Assembly (NCBI GenBank): GCA_020736575.1
Contig: JAGPYM010000001.1
Span: 1,674,001 to 1,738,000, forward strand
Direction: 5' to 3'
DNA: 64,000 nucleotides
DNA from: Thelonectria olida
Taxonomy: Eukaryota; Ascomycota; Sordariomycetes; Hypocreales; Nectriaceae
Part shown: positions 34,198 to 43,907 of the stretch, in pieces
How positions within the stretch are numbered: position 1 is the stretch's first letter
Layout: the number at the start of each line of letters is the position of its first letter
The notes under the pieces: generated by a model
What the model was told of the DNA's origin: nothing
What the model saw: only the letters and a program-made list of their open reading frames with translations
Database searches by the model: none
Translations under genes and position numbers: made by a program

Positions 34198-34402
34198 ATA
34201 CTTTGATACCCCAACATCAGTTTCGACTCTCAGAATGGTTATGCATCGTCCAGTGATGCGGAGACTGGGGGTCTTCAATCCTCGAGGGATGATGAGATGA
34301 TTAGATTTCGGTTTCGCTTTCTTTTACGTATTTCACGGTTACGAACAGGCAAAAGCTCGGTGTGGTTTACCTGGGTGTTTGTACTTTAATGACAAATGGA
34401 TC

Positions 34403-34408
34403 AATAAA
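34403..34408 (+). terminator. Polyadenylation signal AATAAA of HSP70
   Basis: A canonical hexamer, AATAAA followed by AA, lies about 205 nt after the stop codon of HSP70. Confidence 0.5.
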
Positions 34409-34584
34409 AACTTATGAACCAAATAATTTGTGTCTCTTGATTTTGATGTGCAATTGAGCGTAATATGTTATGATGACTGACGAATAGAACAGCACAGTCA
34501 GTCCTGTGGACAGGAACTGACCTGCCTACTTGTCAATGACTCAGTGTCTACCTTGGCACTCATACGGTTATTTTCTGAGATGAA

Positions 34585-34671
34585 GGAATAAGATAAATAA
34601 AATAAAATAAAATAAACTAAGATAAGGCAAGATAAAACAAATAAGACAGATAAGAGAAATACCTAAATAAG
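34585..34671. repeat. A/T low-complexity repeat, AAATA core
   Basis: A run of AAATA pentamers (core about 34594-34616) grades into degenerate GATAAG/AATAAG units, all purine plus T on this strand. It sits between two convergent genes. Confidence 0.75.
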
Positions 34672-34934
34672 TACTTTGCCTGAACAGTTTACCACTTAGG
34701 GTGCTCAAGATGCAAAATGTTACCTGGGAACAGCGCAGCCTCGAGGTGATCATGGTCTTGACAGCAAGTAGATATATAAAGCGACGAAGATGATGAAATA
34801 GATATCGTGTATCATGAAAGGAGTTCATCTATTCTTCAAACATTCATTCATCATGGATAGCTGACGGAAAGAATATCCTATGCCCCGATATACAACAAGC
34901 AAGTGCTCCAACTGTGCGAAATAAGTTACCTAGA

Positions 34935-35579
34935 TCATTCAATCGGTTCGGTAAAGACAGACCCTGGCTCGACCTTCTCGTCGCGGCTCTGCCAGATGTC
35001 CTCGCTACTGGGCTTGTCGGTGCCATATTTTGCGTACTCCTTGTTGCGATAATGGGCCTGGACGGCCTTTGCGCGCATCTCAGGGCCGTAGCTCTTTGTG
35101 CGCATGCAAAACCAGAAGTCGTCCCAATGCTCGCTGCAGGAGCGCATCTCGCCGTAGCGGTAGACGGCGTTCCACTGGCCGCCCATGGAGTTGCACGCCC
35201 AGGCTTGATCGAAGGCCTGGCGGCAGCTCATCTCGGTGGGGAGGAGGGACTCGGAAAGGGTGTTTCCCGGGGGTGCTTCGACTTGTGCTGCGGTTCGGGA
35301 GGCGGAGGAGGAAGAGGAGGAGCGGAGGGAGAACCAGGATGATATTGAGGAGGAGGATGATTTGTCGGAGGATTGTTGTTGTGAGGAGGAGGGTTCTGGC
35401 TTGGGTGGTTCGGGTTGTGCGTTGAAGAGGTCGAGGAACTTTTGTACTTCGGGGTCGATTTGTTCGGAGGTTGAGGAGGAGGGCGAAGATGTTGATATTG
35501 AAGATGGAGGGACAGATTCCTTGTCTGTAGGCGCCGGGGCCTTTTCAGCGGATGACGAAGAAGCCCAGAGCCAACCCAT
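34935..35579 (-). CDS. EMI1: EMI1-like twin-CX9C protein (DUF3128)
   Basis: An intronless 214-residue ORF. The first half is disordered and Ser-rich. The second half has a twin CX9C pair: Cys119/Cys129 and Cys148/Cys158, each separated by exactly nine residues, within MSCRQAFDQAWACNSMGGQW and CSEHWDDFWFC. This is the DUF3128 family of yeast Emi1 (early meiotic induction). CX9C proteins of this type are commonly oxidised in the mitochondrial intermembrane space; Emi1 has been linked to mitochondrial DNA maintenance and sporulation in yeast. Localisation here is inferred from the motif only. The start MGWLWASSS is the first ATG of the frame. It diverges from YME2, another mitochondrial gene, across about 1.06 kb. 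Confidence 0.85.
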   Translation of the reverse strand: MGWLWASSSSAEKAPAPTDKESVPPSSISTSSPSSSTSEQIDPEVQKFLDLFNAQPEPPKPEPSSSQQQSSDKSSSSSISSWFSLRSSSSSSASRTAAQVEAPPGNTLSESLLPTEMSCRQAFDQAWACNSMGGQWNAVYRYGEMRSCSEHWDDFWFCMRTKSYGPEMRAKAVQAHYRNKEYAKYGTDKPSSEDIWQSRDEKVEPGSVFTEPIE

Positions 35580-36635
35580 TGTGGTGGTTTCTTAGGTGTA
35601 GTCGGTGTGTAGGAGAGCGCTCAATTGAGCTGATGAAAGTCGCAGTCGCAGGATCTATTCGTACATTCGCAATCAGAGCGATGAAAGAAGAGGAAAGAAA
35701 AGACAGGCCCAGGTCAAGGCGGGGAAGTCCAACTGAGTCGTATGAGAAGGAATGTCCCGTGATGGTTGAGGATTACGATGCAGATGCAGCTGCAGGTTGC
35801 GGTCCAATGGCAGCGCTCTCGACTTGTCTATCGTTTCTTGTACAGGCTTGCGCTGATGCAAGTCTCAGCGGCGCGGCGCACACCTCGACGGCGATGGTCG
35901 GGTTGCATCGGGAAAATGGATCTGCCGGATTGCCGTGGGGAAGTTGGGAAGAAGGGAGGAGGATCTTCACGACGTGGACAGGGAATGCTTGCCTTGTTTT
36001 GAGACGACAAAGAAGGAGCTTGTTATTAGGCGTCATTGACGTGTATGTTTGGGCTAGTTCTCTTTTCAAACGAACATATTTTTAATGCTGACCATGCAAA
36101 TCATCACCAAGAGTGCAAGTCGGGAGTATGGAGCAGCGGCTGGTCTAAGTCCTTTGTGACTATGAGGGACATGCAATAGGAATTGATCTCGCAACAAAGC
36201 CAACAATAAGTTCCACATTTTAACATATTAATATAGATAATTAACTGCAGCTTGACAGGGCTTCGTGTAAGTTCGAGACGAGGTTTGATATAGTGGGTAA
36301 AATACTCGCAACGAGTTGAACCAGACTCTCATGTTAATAACCAGGTACTTAGGTACATGGGAATATTTGGTTGCAATGGAATTGATTTTGATCTTTTCAG
36401 GCAGGTGGGGTCAGCAGTTTTTGGTGGTTGTCTGATTTTCCTCTCGCCTTGATCGCTAGAATTGATGACCTCATCTGATCTGCCGAGGAAGCTAGCTTCA
36501 TCGACCAACGTCCTACCTCGAAGCTCAAGCTAATTCGCTACAAGTTCTGTCAACCCTCAACTCGTTCTCTCTCCCCTCGAATCGTTCAACTGCTTCTAGT
36601 TGACCCAGCATGTGCGCAGCTGGTCCGCCCTCATC
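35580..36635. promoter_or_regulatory. Divergent interval between EMI1-like gene and YME2
   Basis: A 1.06 kb interval serves as upstream DNA for two mitochondrial-type genes. It contains an AT-rich block near 36070-36250 and an AGGTACTTAGGTAC repeat near 36343-36356. No gene is supported; the open frames here are shadows. Confidence 0.45.
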
Positions 36636-36639
36636 ATGA
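36610..36639 (+). promoter_or_regulatory. Nine-codon upstream ORF overlapping the YME2 start (ATGA)
   Basis: An ATG at 36610 opens a nine-codon frame whose TGA (36637-36639) overlaps the YME2 ATG (36636-36638). It would act only if the 5' end of the mRNA lies upstream of 36610. Confidence 0.4.
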
Positions 36640-39355
36640 TCTCCCGACGAGGCCTGGCGCTTGTCGCAGCACGGCGTCAACTCTTCCTCTGTACATCGTC
36701 TTCCTCCCTCCCCATCGGCTCAGCAACAACCTCGCTTGCTCGCTGCCGCAATGATCGCACGGTAATTCCTCGCTTTGGAGCTTCGAGTCGCGCCTGGGAA
36801 AGCACAGCGACTCTCGACCCAACCTCAGGTGCATCGCTCTCGACGGAACCGGACGGTGACACGAGTGGCCATATCGCCGTCTCCACCAACGAGTCCATCC
36901 TGTTCTTTGACAGTCAGTCGCTTTCAAGACATCAACTTTCGTTCATTATTCGCTGACCTTGGACAAAGACATTTTCCCCCTCAAAGTCTCCAGCGTCCTC
37001 TTCCGCCCGTGGAAGACTGACCAGGATGTTGCCGACCTGCTCACTCGCTTCGAGAGTTCCTCTCTTGGAATACTAGATCCAATTCGTCTTGTCAAGACGG
37101 CAATTCCCGATGACCTACCCATCAAAGTCACTGAGATCCTGCCGCGCCTCAAGGATGGCGGCGCCTTTGTAAAGTTCAAGTACGATGCTAGCATTGATCC
37201 AGCCGAGATCGAGGGTAAGTGCATTTGCCTCGCATCCTCCCTTGTGCTTTAGGACACTCTAACATTCTTGGTAGCAAAATTGGCCAAAAGGCTGAAAGAA
37301 AAACCCGTCAAGCCATTGTTTAGCATCTGGCGCGGTGTGACAGCCCGCCTCGTTCAAGGCAACCCATGGCTAGAAGATCTTGCCCGCTATCCTAGCAGCC
37401 TCCTCAAAGTCGAATTCGTCCCTCCCAAGCCTGGAACCACTCCCGAAGAGCTACCAGAGGAAATGCTTTATACCCTTTTTCGCAAATACGGCAAGATTGC
37501 CGATATCGTTCCACAACCCACCGATTCCAAGATCGTCCCGCGATATGCTCATGTCAGCTTTCCCTTGATAAGAGACTCTATCATGGCCCGCAACTGCATG
37601 CACGGCTTTGTCGTTGGCGAGGCCCTGGGCGGTGGCCAGACTGGAACAAAGCTACGATTATCTTTTGAAAAGCGCGTCAAAGCGAACAGCATCTGGAACT
37701 GGTTAACGAGTCACCCCCGCGTTGTTCTGCCCGTATTGGCTGCGCTCCTAGCTGGACTCTCCGTCGTCATCTTCGATCCTATCCGCGAGTTCTTCGTCAA
37801 GCTTCACGTTCAACGATCTCTCGACATCAAAGATTCCAAGATTTACAAATGGTTCAAGAAGCAAACCGGAAATTTCTCCCTAGGAAACTCAAAAAAGAAT
37901 GGTGATGGGTTGGGTACTGTCTGGCAGCACCGCCGTGACGATATCGCCCAGGTTCAGGGCTGGCTAGAAGAGACATCGGATACCTTCATTGTTGTGACAG
38001 GCCCCAAGGGCTCCGGTAAGGTCGAAATGATTATGAATCAGTCCCTAGAGGGGAGGAAGAATGTGCTGAAGCTAGACTGTCGCCCCATTGTCGAGGCCAG
38101 AGGGGAGGCCGCCACCATCAGAAGACTCGCCGCTGCTGTCGGATATCGTCCCATCTTCTCATGGGCAAACGGTATTAGCAGCATGGTGGACCTTGCCGTC
38201 CAAAGCACCACAGGTGTCAAAGCTGGCTTCTCTGAAACGCTTGAATCCCAACTGACCAAAATATTGCACACTACAACCTCTGCCCTGAAGAAAGCTGCTC
38301 TGTCTGAGCGCCACAAGAGAGACAGCGATGCCAACCTGGCTGACGATGCTTACCTCGAGGCACACCCCGAACGCAGACCTGTTGTTGTCGTCGACAACTT
38401 CCTTCACAAGAACGAAGAGAACAGCCTTGTGTATGAAAAGATTGCCGAATGGGCTGCGTCTGCGGTCCAGAACAACGTCGCCCACGTCATTTTCTTGACC
38501 ACTGACTCGGCCTATTCGAAGCCCTTGGCCAAAGCTCTTCCAGATCGTATCTTCCGTACAGTCTCACTGGGCGATCTTGCGCCCGATGTGGCCAAGAAGT
38601 TTGTTCTTAGCCGCCTCAGAGACCAGATCGCAGACGAGGAAATCAGGACGGAAGAAGACAATGCTGAGAAGAAAGCTTTGCGACGCCCAGATTTGGCCGA
38701 GCTGGATGAGTGCATCAACACGCTTGGTGGTCGGTTGACTGATCTTGAGTTTCTCGCCCGCCGCCTCCGGACTGGCCAGACGCCTAAAGAGGCTGTCCAC
38801 GAGATTGTGAATGAGACTGCCACCGATGTAGTGCGAATGTTCCTACTTGGCAAGTCTTCAGATACCGAAAGCAAGAAATGGTCCCCACAGCAGGCCTGGC
38901 ATCTTATCAAGTCACTCGCTCAGAACCCAACTTTGCGCTACAACCAGATCGTTCTGTCACCAACATTCGCTGCCTCCACCATTGACGCCGAGACAGCGCT
39001 CGACAGCCTCACTAGTTCCGAACTCATCGCCGTGAAAACCCACCAGGGACGCCCTCAGACTATCACCGCGGGCAAGCCTCTTCACCAGGCTGCCTTTGCC
39101 GTGTTGTTGCATGATCAGGTTCTCAAAGCCAAGATGGACCTTGACATCCTCACTGAGGTATCCAAGGCTGAAGCGAAATCCATTGACAAGGTTGAGACAG
39201 AGCTCTCACTCCTGGGCTCTTTGCCTCGCCAGACGGGCGAGACAGCTGGTCGCATTACCTTCCTCCTGGCCAAGCTTGAAGCCAGTCAAGCCAAGATTTC
39301 TCAATGGGACCAGGAAATGGGTCGACTGAAAAAGATTTTGAATGAAGAGTATTAA
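36636..39355 (+). CDS. YME2: Mitochondrial escape protein 2 (YME2), inner-membrane RRM/AAA-like protein
   Basis: Exons 36636-36912, 36969-37214 and 37275-39355 give 867 residues, close to yeast Yme2 (850). Visible in order: an Arg/Ser-rich presequence (MISRRGLALVAARR), the NIFPLKVS block (restored across junction 1), an RRM fold at about 214-297 (LLKVEFVP, YAHVSFP), one membrane helix at about 322-342 (VVLPVLAALLAGLSVVIF), and a P-loop-like region, VTGPKGSGKVE (417-423), ahead of VVVVDNFLHK. Yeast Yme2 sits in the inner membrane and affects mitochondrial nucleoid structure and DNA escape. The Walker A lysine is followed by Val, not Ser/Thr, so nucleotide hydrolysis is doubtful; this is usual for the family as I recall it. 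The C-terminus is helical. The chosen ATG gives the presequence. Confidence 0.94.
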
Positions 39356-39912
39356 GCATTGGCGATCTGCGCAACAGCGTTTAAGTTTATTGGGTCATGT
39401 TTGCAGTTATGTTGGAGAAGCTGGATAGAGGACATGTCCCTGCTCGGAGCTGCAAGAAAGGCTCCTTGTATTCGTACGTCTGAGATACCTTTCTCAATAC
39501 AATACTCGCTTTCGCCTTTGTTCATTTGCATGACCATACTGTTCCACCGCCATTGAAGATTCGAATTGCAAGCGACAAGTCAACGGATCCTTCCAGGGTC
39601 AAGCCAACCAAACTGTTGTATTCCTACTTTCTCCGTCAAATGGGATGCGACAAAAACAAAGCTTTCGCTTTACTTGACATAAATCATTAACCCGTCTCTA
39701 CAGAGGTCGCCCGTCCCATGCTCAGCCAGGTTTCAAACTTTCCCATTTGCTGAACCTCCCAAAACCAACAAGATGATATCAAATGTGGCCGACCCAGAAA
39801 CTCCCTAAGATTGAAATGAAGAAACACCAGGGACACCCGCATTTTTACCCCAACAGACACCGCCTGCTACATGACTGCACGCAAGGATTCAAGTGCATTA
39901 GACGCGAGAGTG
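39356..39912. other. Convergent interval between YME2 and CENP-C
   Basis: The 3' regions of two genes; no further gene is seen in either strand. Confidence 0.65.
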
Positions 39913-42141
39913 CTATGAACCAAGAGCCATTGTCGAATTTTGCGACATGTCGGGGTCGACTGGCTGAGCGGAAATCTCACATGCTTGAGAGAAGAATATG
40001 CGGCAAGGGGCATCGTAGTCGTTGTTGATGGTGTAGTAATTTCCTGTCCAACTTGTTAGCCACAACTGCTCATCTGCTCGATACCTTGGGGACATTGCAT
40101 ACCTCTGGGAACGAACCACATGCCTCCAGCGGTGATGCGGAACTGCGTCTCGTTGACGGAAACCAGCACCTTTCCGAACTGAACGAAGAAAACCATGTGC
40201 ATTCTGCGTGAGTTCTTGGGTCTCTTCTCGGCGCCAGGGGGCAGGTCTACTACGCCAGCGCCCATGAATGGCGTCGTGAGTGTCTTTGCAAAGCGGAACG
40301 TGGCATCGCGGGCGTCCTTGGTCTGGATCGCCTCAGCCGAAACGGCGAGGGTCTCCTCGATCACTTCAACAGGCTCGTCTTCTGCAGGAGGGAGATGCTC
40401 ATGCTCGGGCTCCCATAGAACAACCTCTCCCGAGACCTTACCGGCGCCTACTTCCCAATCCTCATACTCAACTTCGGGCTTTTGAGAAACCCGCGTCGAC
40501 TTGCCCTTGGCTTTATACCTGGGCGCGCGTTTTGCTTGGGGAGATGGAGGCTGAGGGGGACACGTAACGCCCTTGTTCGTGGGAACGGCAAAACGGTTGT
40601 GGGCAAACTGATCCTCCCTTGTCTCGTACTCCCACGAAACTTGCTCGCCTTTCCAGTAGTCCAGGGGACGGTGTGATTGCCTGCCTGATCTCGTCATCGT
40701 CACAGCATCTGGATCTCGGCGGGCAGACACAAGACCACGAGACTTAGGCAGAGGTGGGCCTCGTTGGAGAGCGGCAAAAGACGTCTCGCCAACTTCAGTC
40801 GAGCCCTCTGTCGCTTGACCCTTTGGCTTTCTACCAGGTCTGCCCCGAGGCTTCGGCGCAGGCTTCGGAGCAGCTGCCTTGGCGACCGCAGGTGCTTCCC
40901 GCGCTGGTTTTGCGGGGGCTGGCTTTGCCACTGTTGCTTGCGACGATTTCGGGTTTGCAGTCTTTTGCCTTTTGGGCTGGGGTTGTGGTTCGGGTTCCGC
41001 ATCATCTTCTTCCTCGCTGCCCATCGAATGCTCTTCAATAGAGAGCTCAGCGGATGGGCGCTTCTTCGACTTGACGGGTTCGGGTTCCTTTCGTTTGGCG
41101 TCTTTCTTTGCTGGACGCCCTCTTCGCTTCGGCACACTGAGCTGAGCATCTTCATTGCCTCTTGGGGTCTCTTCCGCCGCTGTCGGCTCTTCAGGGGGGT
41201 CCTCTGCGATCGGTTTTGGCGCGGCCTTTGGCCTCCCACGCCCCTTCTTTTTCGCAGGGGCCTGACGGACTATGGGCTCGTCCTCTTTGTCGTCCTCTTC
41301 TTCTGGTTGCGCGGCTGGGGGTGCTTCTGGTTCTGGCGAGGGTGTGTCTCCGCCCATAGCTTCGACCATCTGTAGAGACTCTTCCAGGAGATCTGTGTTG
41401 TCTTCTTCGAGATCGTTTCGACGTATGACCGTATCCTGAGTGTCCCCTTCAACTTCCTCCTCTTCCTCCTCCTCCACCTCCTCCTCTTCCTCATCATCCT
41501 CTTCCTCATCATCCTCTTCCTCCACGTGATAATCCTCCACGTGAGAAGAGGAGCCGTTTATACCGTTCGGCTTGGGTCTGGGTTGTGACTGAGGCTTGCC
41601 AAAGTTGAGCTTTCGCGTTACTGTGGGATCATCCGCAACATCGTCGCGCGAGGAGGAGAAATGAGGGTTCCTGCGCGCGGGGGATCCTAGGTTCGTTTTC
41701 TTAGGCGATCGGCTTCGAGGAAGTGACATGCGCTGGAAGTGTTTTTTAAGCACGGTTTGGGGACCGTCGCCAGCATCTGTTCTGCATTAGAGTCTCTCGA
41801 CCGGTTTCGCATCGCATCTCATCTGGTTGGAGGGGTTGCGCACTGCTCTCAATGTCCATGTCATCGCTTCCAGAGTCTTCGTCCTCGGTGCTGGCACGTC
41901 TGCCGTTGCCGACGGGGGCATCCTCGTCCGAGTCGAGCTCGTCCAAAGGCTGGAAGCCTTGTGCATCGAGTCTGCCGGTGTTTTGTAGGACGACTCCAGT
42001 TTTCCTGACGGCGATTGCATTAGTACTCCTCGCAGCATAACGGCGGCGCACCGCTTGCTAAACGTACCGACCGGCCTTGCCCAGAGCGTGAAAGGCTTGA
42101 GGTTCAATACTCTCTGAACGGCGGCCTTGACCGGGCGCCAT
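39913..42141 (-). CDS. MIF2: Inner kinetochore protein CENP-C / Mif2
   Basis: Exons 42141-42068, 42004-41844, 41776-40103 and 40043-39913 give 679 residues. The protein binds CENP-A nucleosomes and recruits the Mis12 complex at centromeres. The N-terminal Mif2 block (GRKTGVVLQNTGRLD) is split by intron 1 and restored by splicing, and SLPRSRSPKKT follows. Then come an acidic run (about 163-189), three AT-hook-like motifs (KGRGRP at about 257, RRGRP at about 296, PRGRPGRKP at about 388), the CENP-C motif RSGRQSHRPLDYWKGEQV at about 441-458, and the cupin dimerisation fold at about 565-665 (HMVFFVQFGKVLVSVN, WFVPRGNYYTINND). The last intron is needed to complete the cupin: unspliced, the frame closes soon after VPRG. 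The AT hooks suggest AT-rich centromeric DNA. Divergent from RNase H2A. Confidence 0.95.
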
Positions 42142-42733
42142 GGTTGCTGCAAAGCTGGAAGTGTTTTCTTTTGATTACACAGGGAAACGAAGCCGCGTAG
42201 CCGTTAGGATCATTGGAGACAGCCGTGTGTTGTGTTTGTGCGTTTGCGAAAGAGTGTGAGTTGCAATGCGACAAAGAAACCAAGACGCGCTTGGGGTGTC
42301 GAGCTTGTTGACGCGGTGGGTGGGAAGCTGCCCGCTACTGGAGAGTGCGCCAGTGGGTGTCATTGTGTGTTTACTGGGTCCCTGGGACTGGGACGGGGAC
42401 GTGTGGACCCCCACAGTTTGGGGCTTGCAGGGGGCTCATGGCCTGGAAGGCAGTGAATTCAATTGGAGCTCTACGCGTCTCGTAAATTATTTGCTAAGGC
42501 TCCCCCAGACGCGTCGAGGGGCTTGCTTTATCATGTCAACTTCATGTCAATGCCAAATACGGATACGGACGAAAACAGATGGTTCGACCACACACCCAAT
42601 TAATTGAGCGATACTCTAAACACTTAATTCCCCCAGTCTAACTGCTTGTCTGTTTATTTTATTTTTCTTTTATTTTTCTTTCGGCTCCTGGCAAATCTGT
42701 ACTCCCAACACCAACATCTCCAACTTCCACACC
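42142..42733. promoter_or_regulatory. 592-bp divergent promoter of CENP-C and RNase H2A
   Basis: The only DNA between two start codons facing apart, so it must hold both promoters. A T/C-rich stretch at about 42650-42690 precedes the RNase H2A start, as in many fungal leaders. I do not see a clear cell-cycle box (ACGCGT occurs at 42473 and near 42508 as GACGCGTC, which resemble MCB elements). Confidence 0.5.
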
Positions 42734-43720
42734 ATGGCCGACGACTCACAAGCAACTTTCATCCCCCCCTCGGTCCACCGCCCCGAACTCCTCTCCGGCG
42801 CTTCCTTCTCCCACTACTCGCCCGTCCCCGAAGCCCTGCAACCCGTCGACCCCTCCGACCCTTCATCCGCGCCGCCATGCTGTCTCGGCGTCGACGAAGC
42901 CGGTCGCGGCCCCGTCCTCGGCCCCATGGTCTACGGCGTCTTCTATCTACCTCTCCCGCTCTCCGACCCCCTTCTCCGCGAAGAACACCACTTTGACGAC
43001 TCCAAAGTCCTCACTCCCGCCGTCCGCTCCAACCTCATGCGCGCCCTCTGCACCCCCGACTCGGACCTCCACGATTCCTGCGGCTGGGCCACCGCTTCCC
43101 TCTCGGCCCAGGACATCTCGGCCAACATGATGCGTCCCGCCACATACAACCTCAACGCCCAGGCCATGGACGCCACCATCGAGCTCATCAAGGCCGTCTA
43201 TGCAAAGGGCGTCAACATCCAGGAGATCTACGTCGACACCATCGGCCAGCCCGCCACCTACCAGGCCAAGCTCCAGCGCGTCTTCCCCACGGCCAAAATC
43301 ACCGTCGCCAAGAAGGCTGATAGCCTGTACCCCTGCGTCAGCGCTGCGTCGGTTTGCGCGAAAGTCACCCGCGACGCTGCCCTCGAAGTGCTGTACGAGG
43401 CGCGCGCTGGCGAGGAAGTTGCCGCGGGCGAGGAGGGCATGGGCTGGGGCTCGGGATACCCTTCTGATCCCCGCTGCGTTGGGTGGATGAAGAGCAATAT
43501 GCACCCGGTGTTTGGCTGGGGTTCAGAGTGTCGGTTCAGCTGGGGTACGGCCAAGAACATGCTCGAGGAAAAGGGCAACGGAGTCAAGGTTGAATGGCCC
43601 GCCGAGGACGATGGTGAGACCAGTCGGTTAACCGACTTCTTCACTGCAGGTGAAGTAGACCAGGAGTCGTCAGAACTAGGAACCTGGTTCGGCACGCCAG
43701 CAGGGTTAGAAGCCTTCTAG
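42734..43720 (+). CDS. RNH201: Ribonuclease H2 catalytic subunit A
   Basis: An intronless 328-residue ORF from an ATG in an ACCATGG context. RNase H2 removes ribonucleotides from nuclear DNA and RNA from R-loops. Catalytic acidic residues are visible: Asp54-Glu55 in LGVDEAGRGPVLGPMVYG, Asp168 in YVDTIG and Asp196 in KKADSLYPCVSAASVCAKVTRD. HHFDDSKVLT is the usual second block, and SGYPSDPRCVGWM followed by HPVFGWGSECRFSW is the C-terminal substrate-binding region. A short acidic insertion (AGEEVAAGEEGMGWG) sits before the SGYPSD motif. The tail after FFTAGEVDQ is short and may hold a PCNA-type peptide (LTDFFTAG), which is speculative. It converges on SEY1 with 187 bp between stop codons. Confidence 0.95.
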   Translation: MADDSQATFIPPSVHRPELLSGASFSHYSPVPEALQPVDPSDPSSAPPCCLGVDEAGRGPVLGPMVYGVFYLPLPLSDPLLREEHHFDDSKVLTPAVRSNLMRALCTPDSDLHDSCGWATASLSAQDISANMMRPATYNLNAQAMDATIELIKAVYAKGVNIQEIYVDTIGQPATYQAKLQRVFPTAKITVAKKADSLYPCVSAASVCAKVTRDAALEVLYEARAGEEVAAGEEGMGWGSGYPSDPRCVGWMKSNMHPVFGWGSECRFSWGTAKNMLEEKGNGVKVEWPAEDDGETSRLTDFFTAGEVDQESSELGTWFGTPAGLEAF

Positions 43721-43907
43721 ATATTGGGTTGGGCTCATGATAATAAGTTGAGGGACTACTGGGGAGGGATTCATCATACAAAGGCGCATTGGATAGACAG
43801 GGTTGGGTTCAGTAAACATTATATCCTGTTCGTTTTGCTTCACAGTCATACCCACCAGGGTCTAAGAACTACATAAATACATATATCAAGACACAACCAT
43901 CAGTACA

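Larger units (their letters stand above)
34198..34934. other. Convergent interval with AT-rich repeat
   Basis: It holds the HSP70 3' region, with a poly(A) signal at 34403, and an A/T-rich low-complexity block at 34585-34671. No gene seen. Confidence 0.65.

Noticed and set aside
34585..34671. Replication origin (ARS) from the AT-rich block
   Set aside because: An AT-rich repeat alone is not evidence of origin activity, and filamentous fungi have no known ARS consensus.
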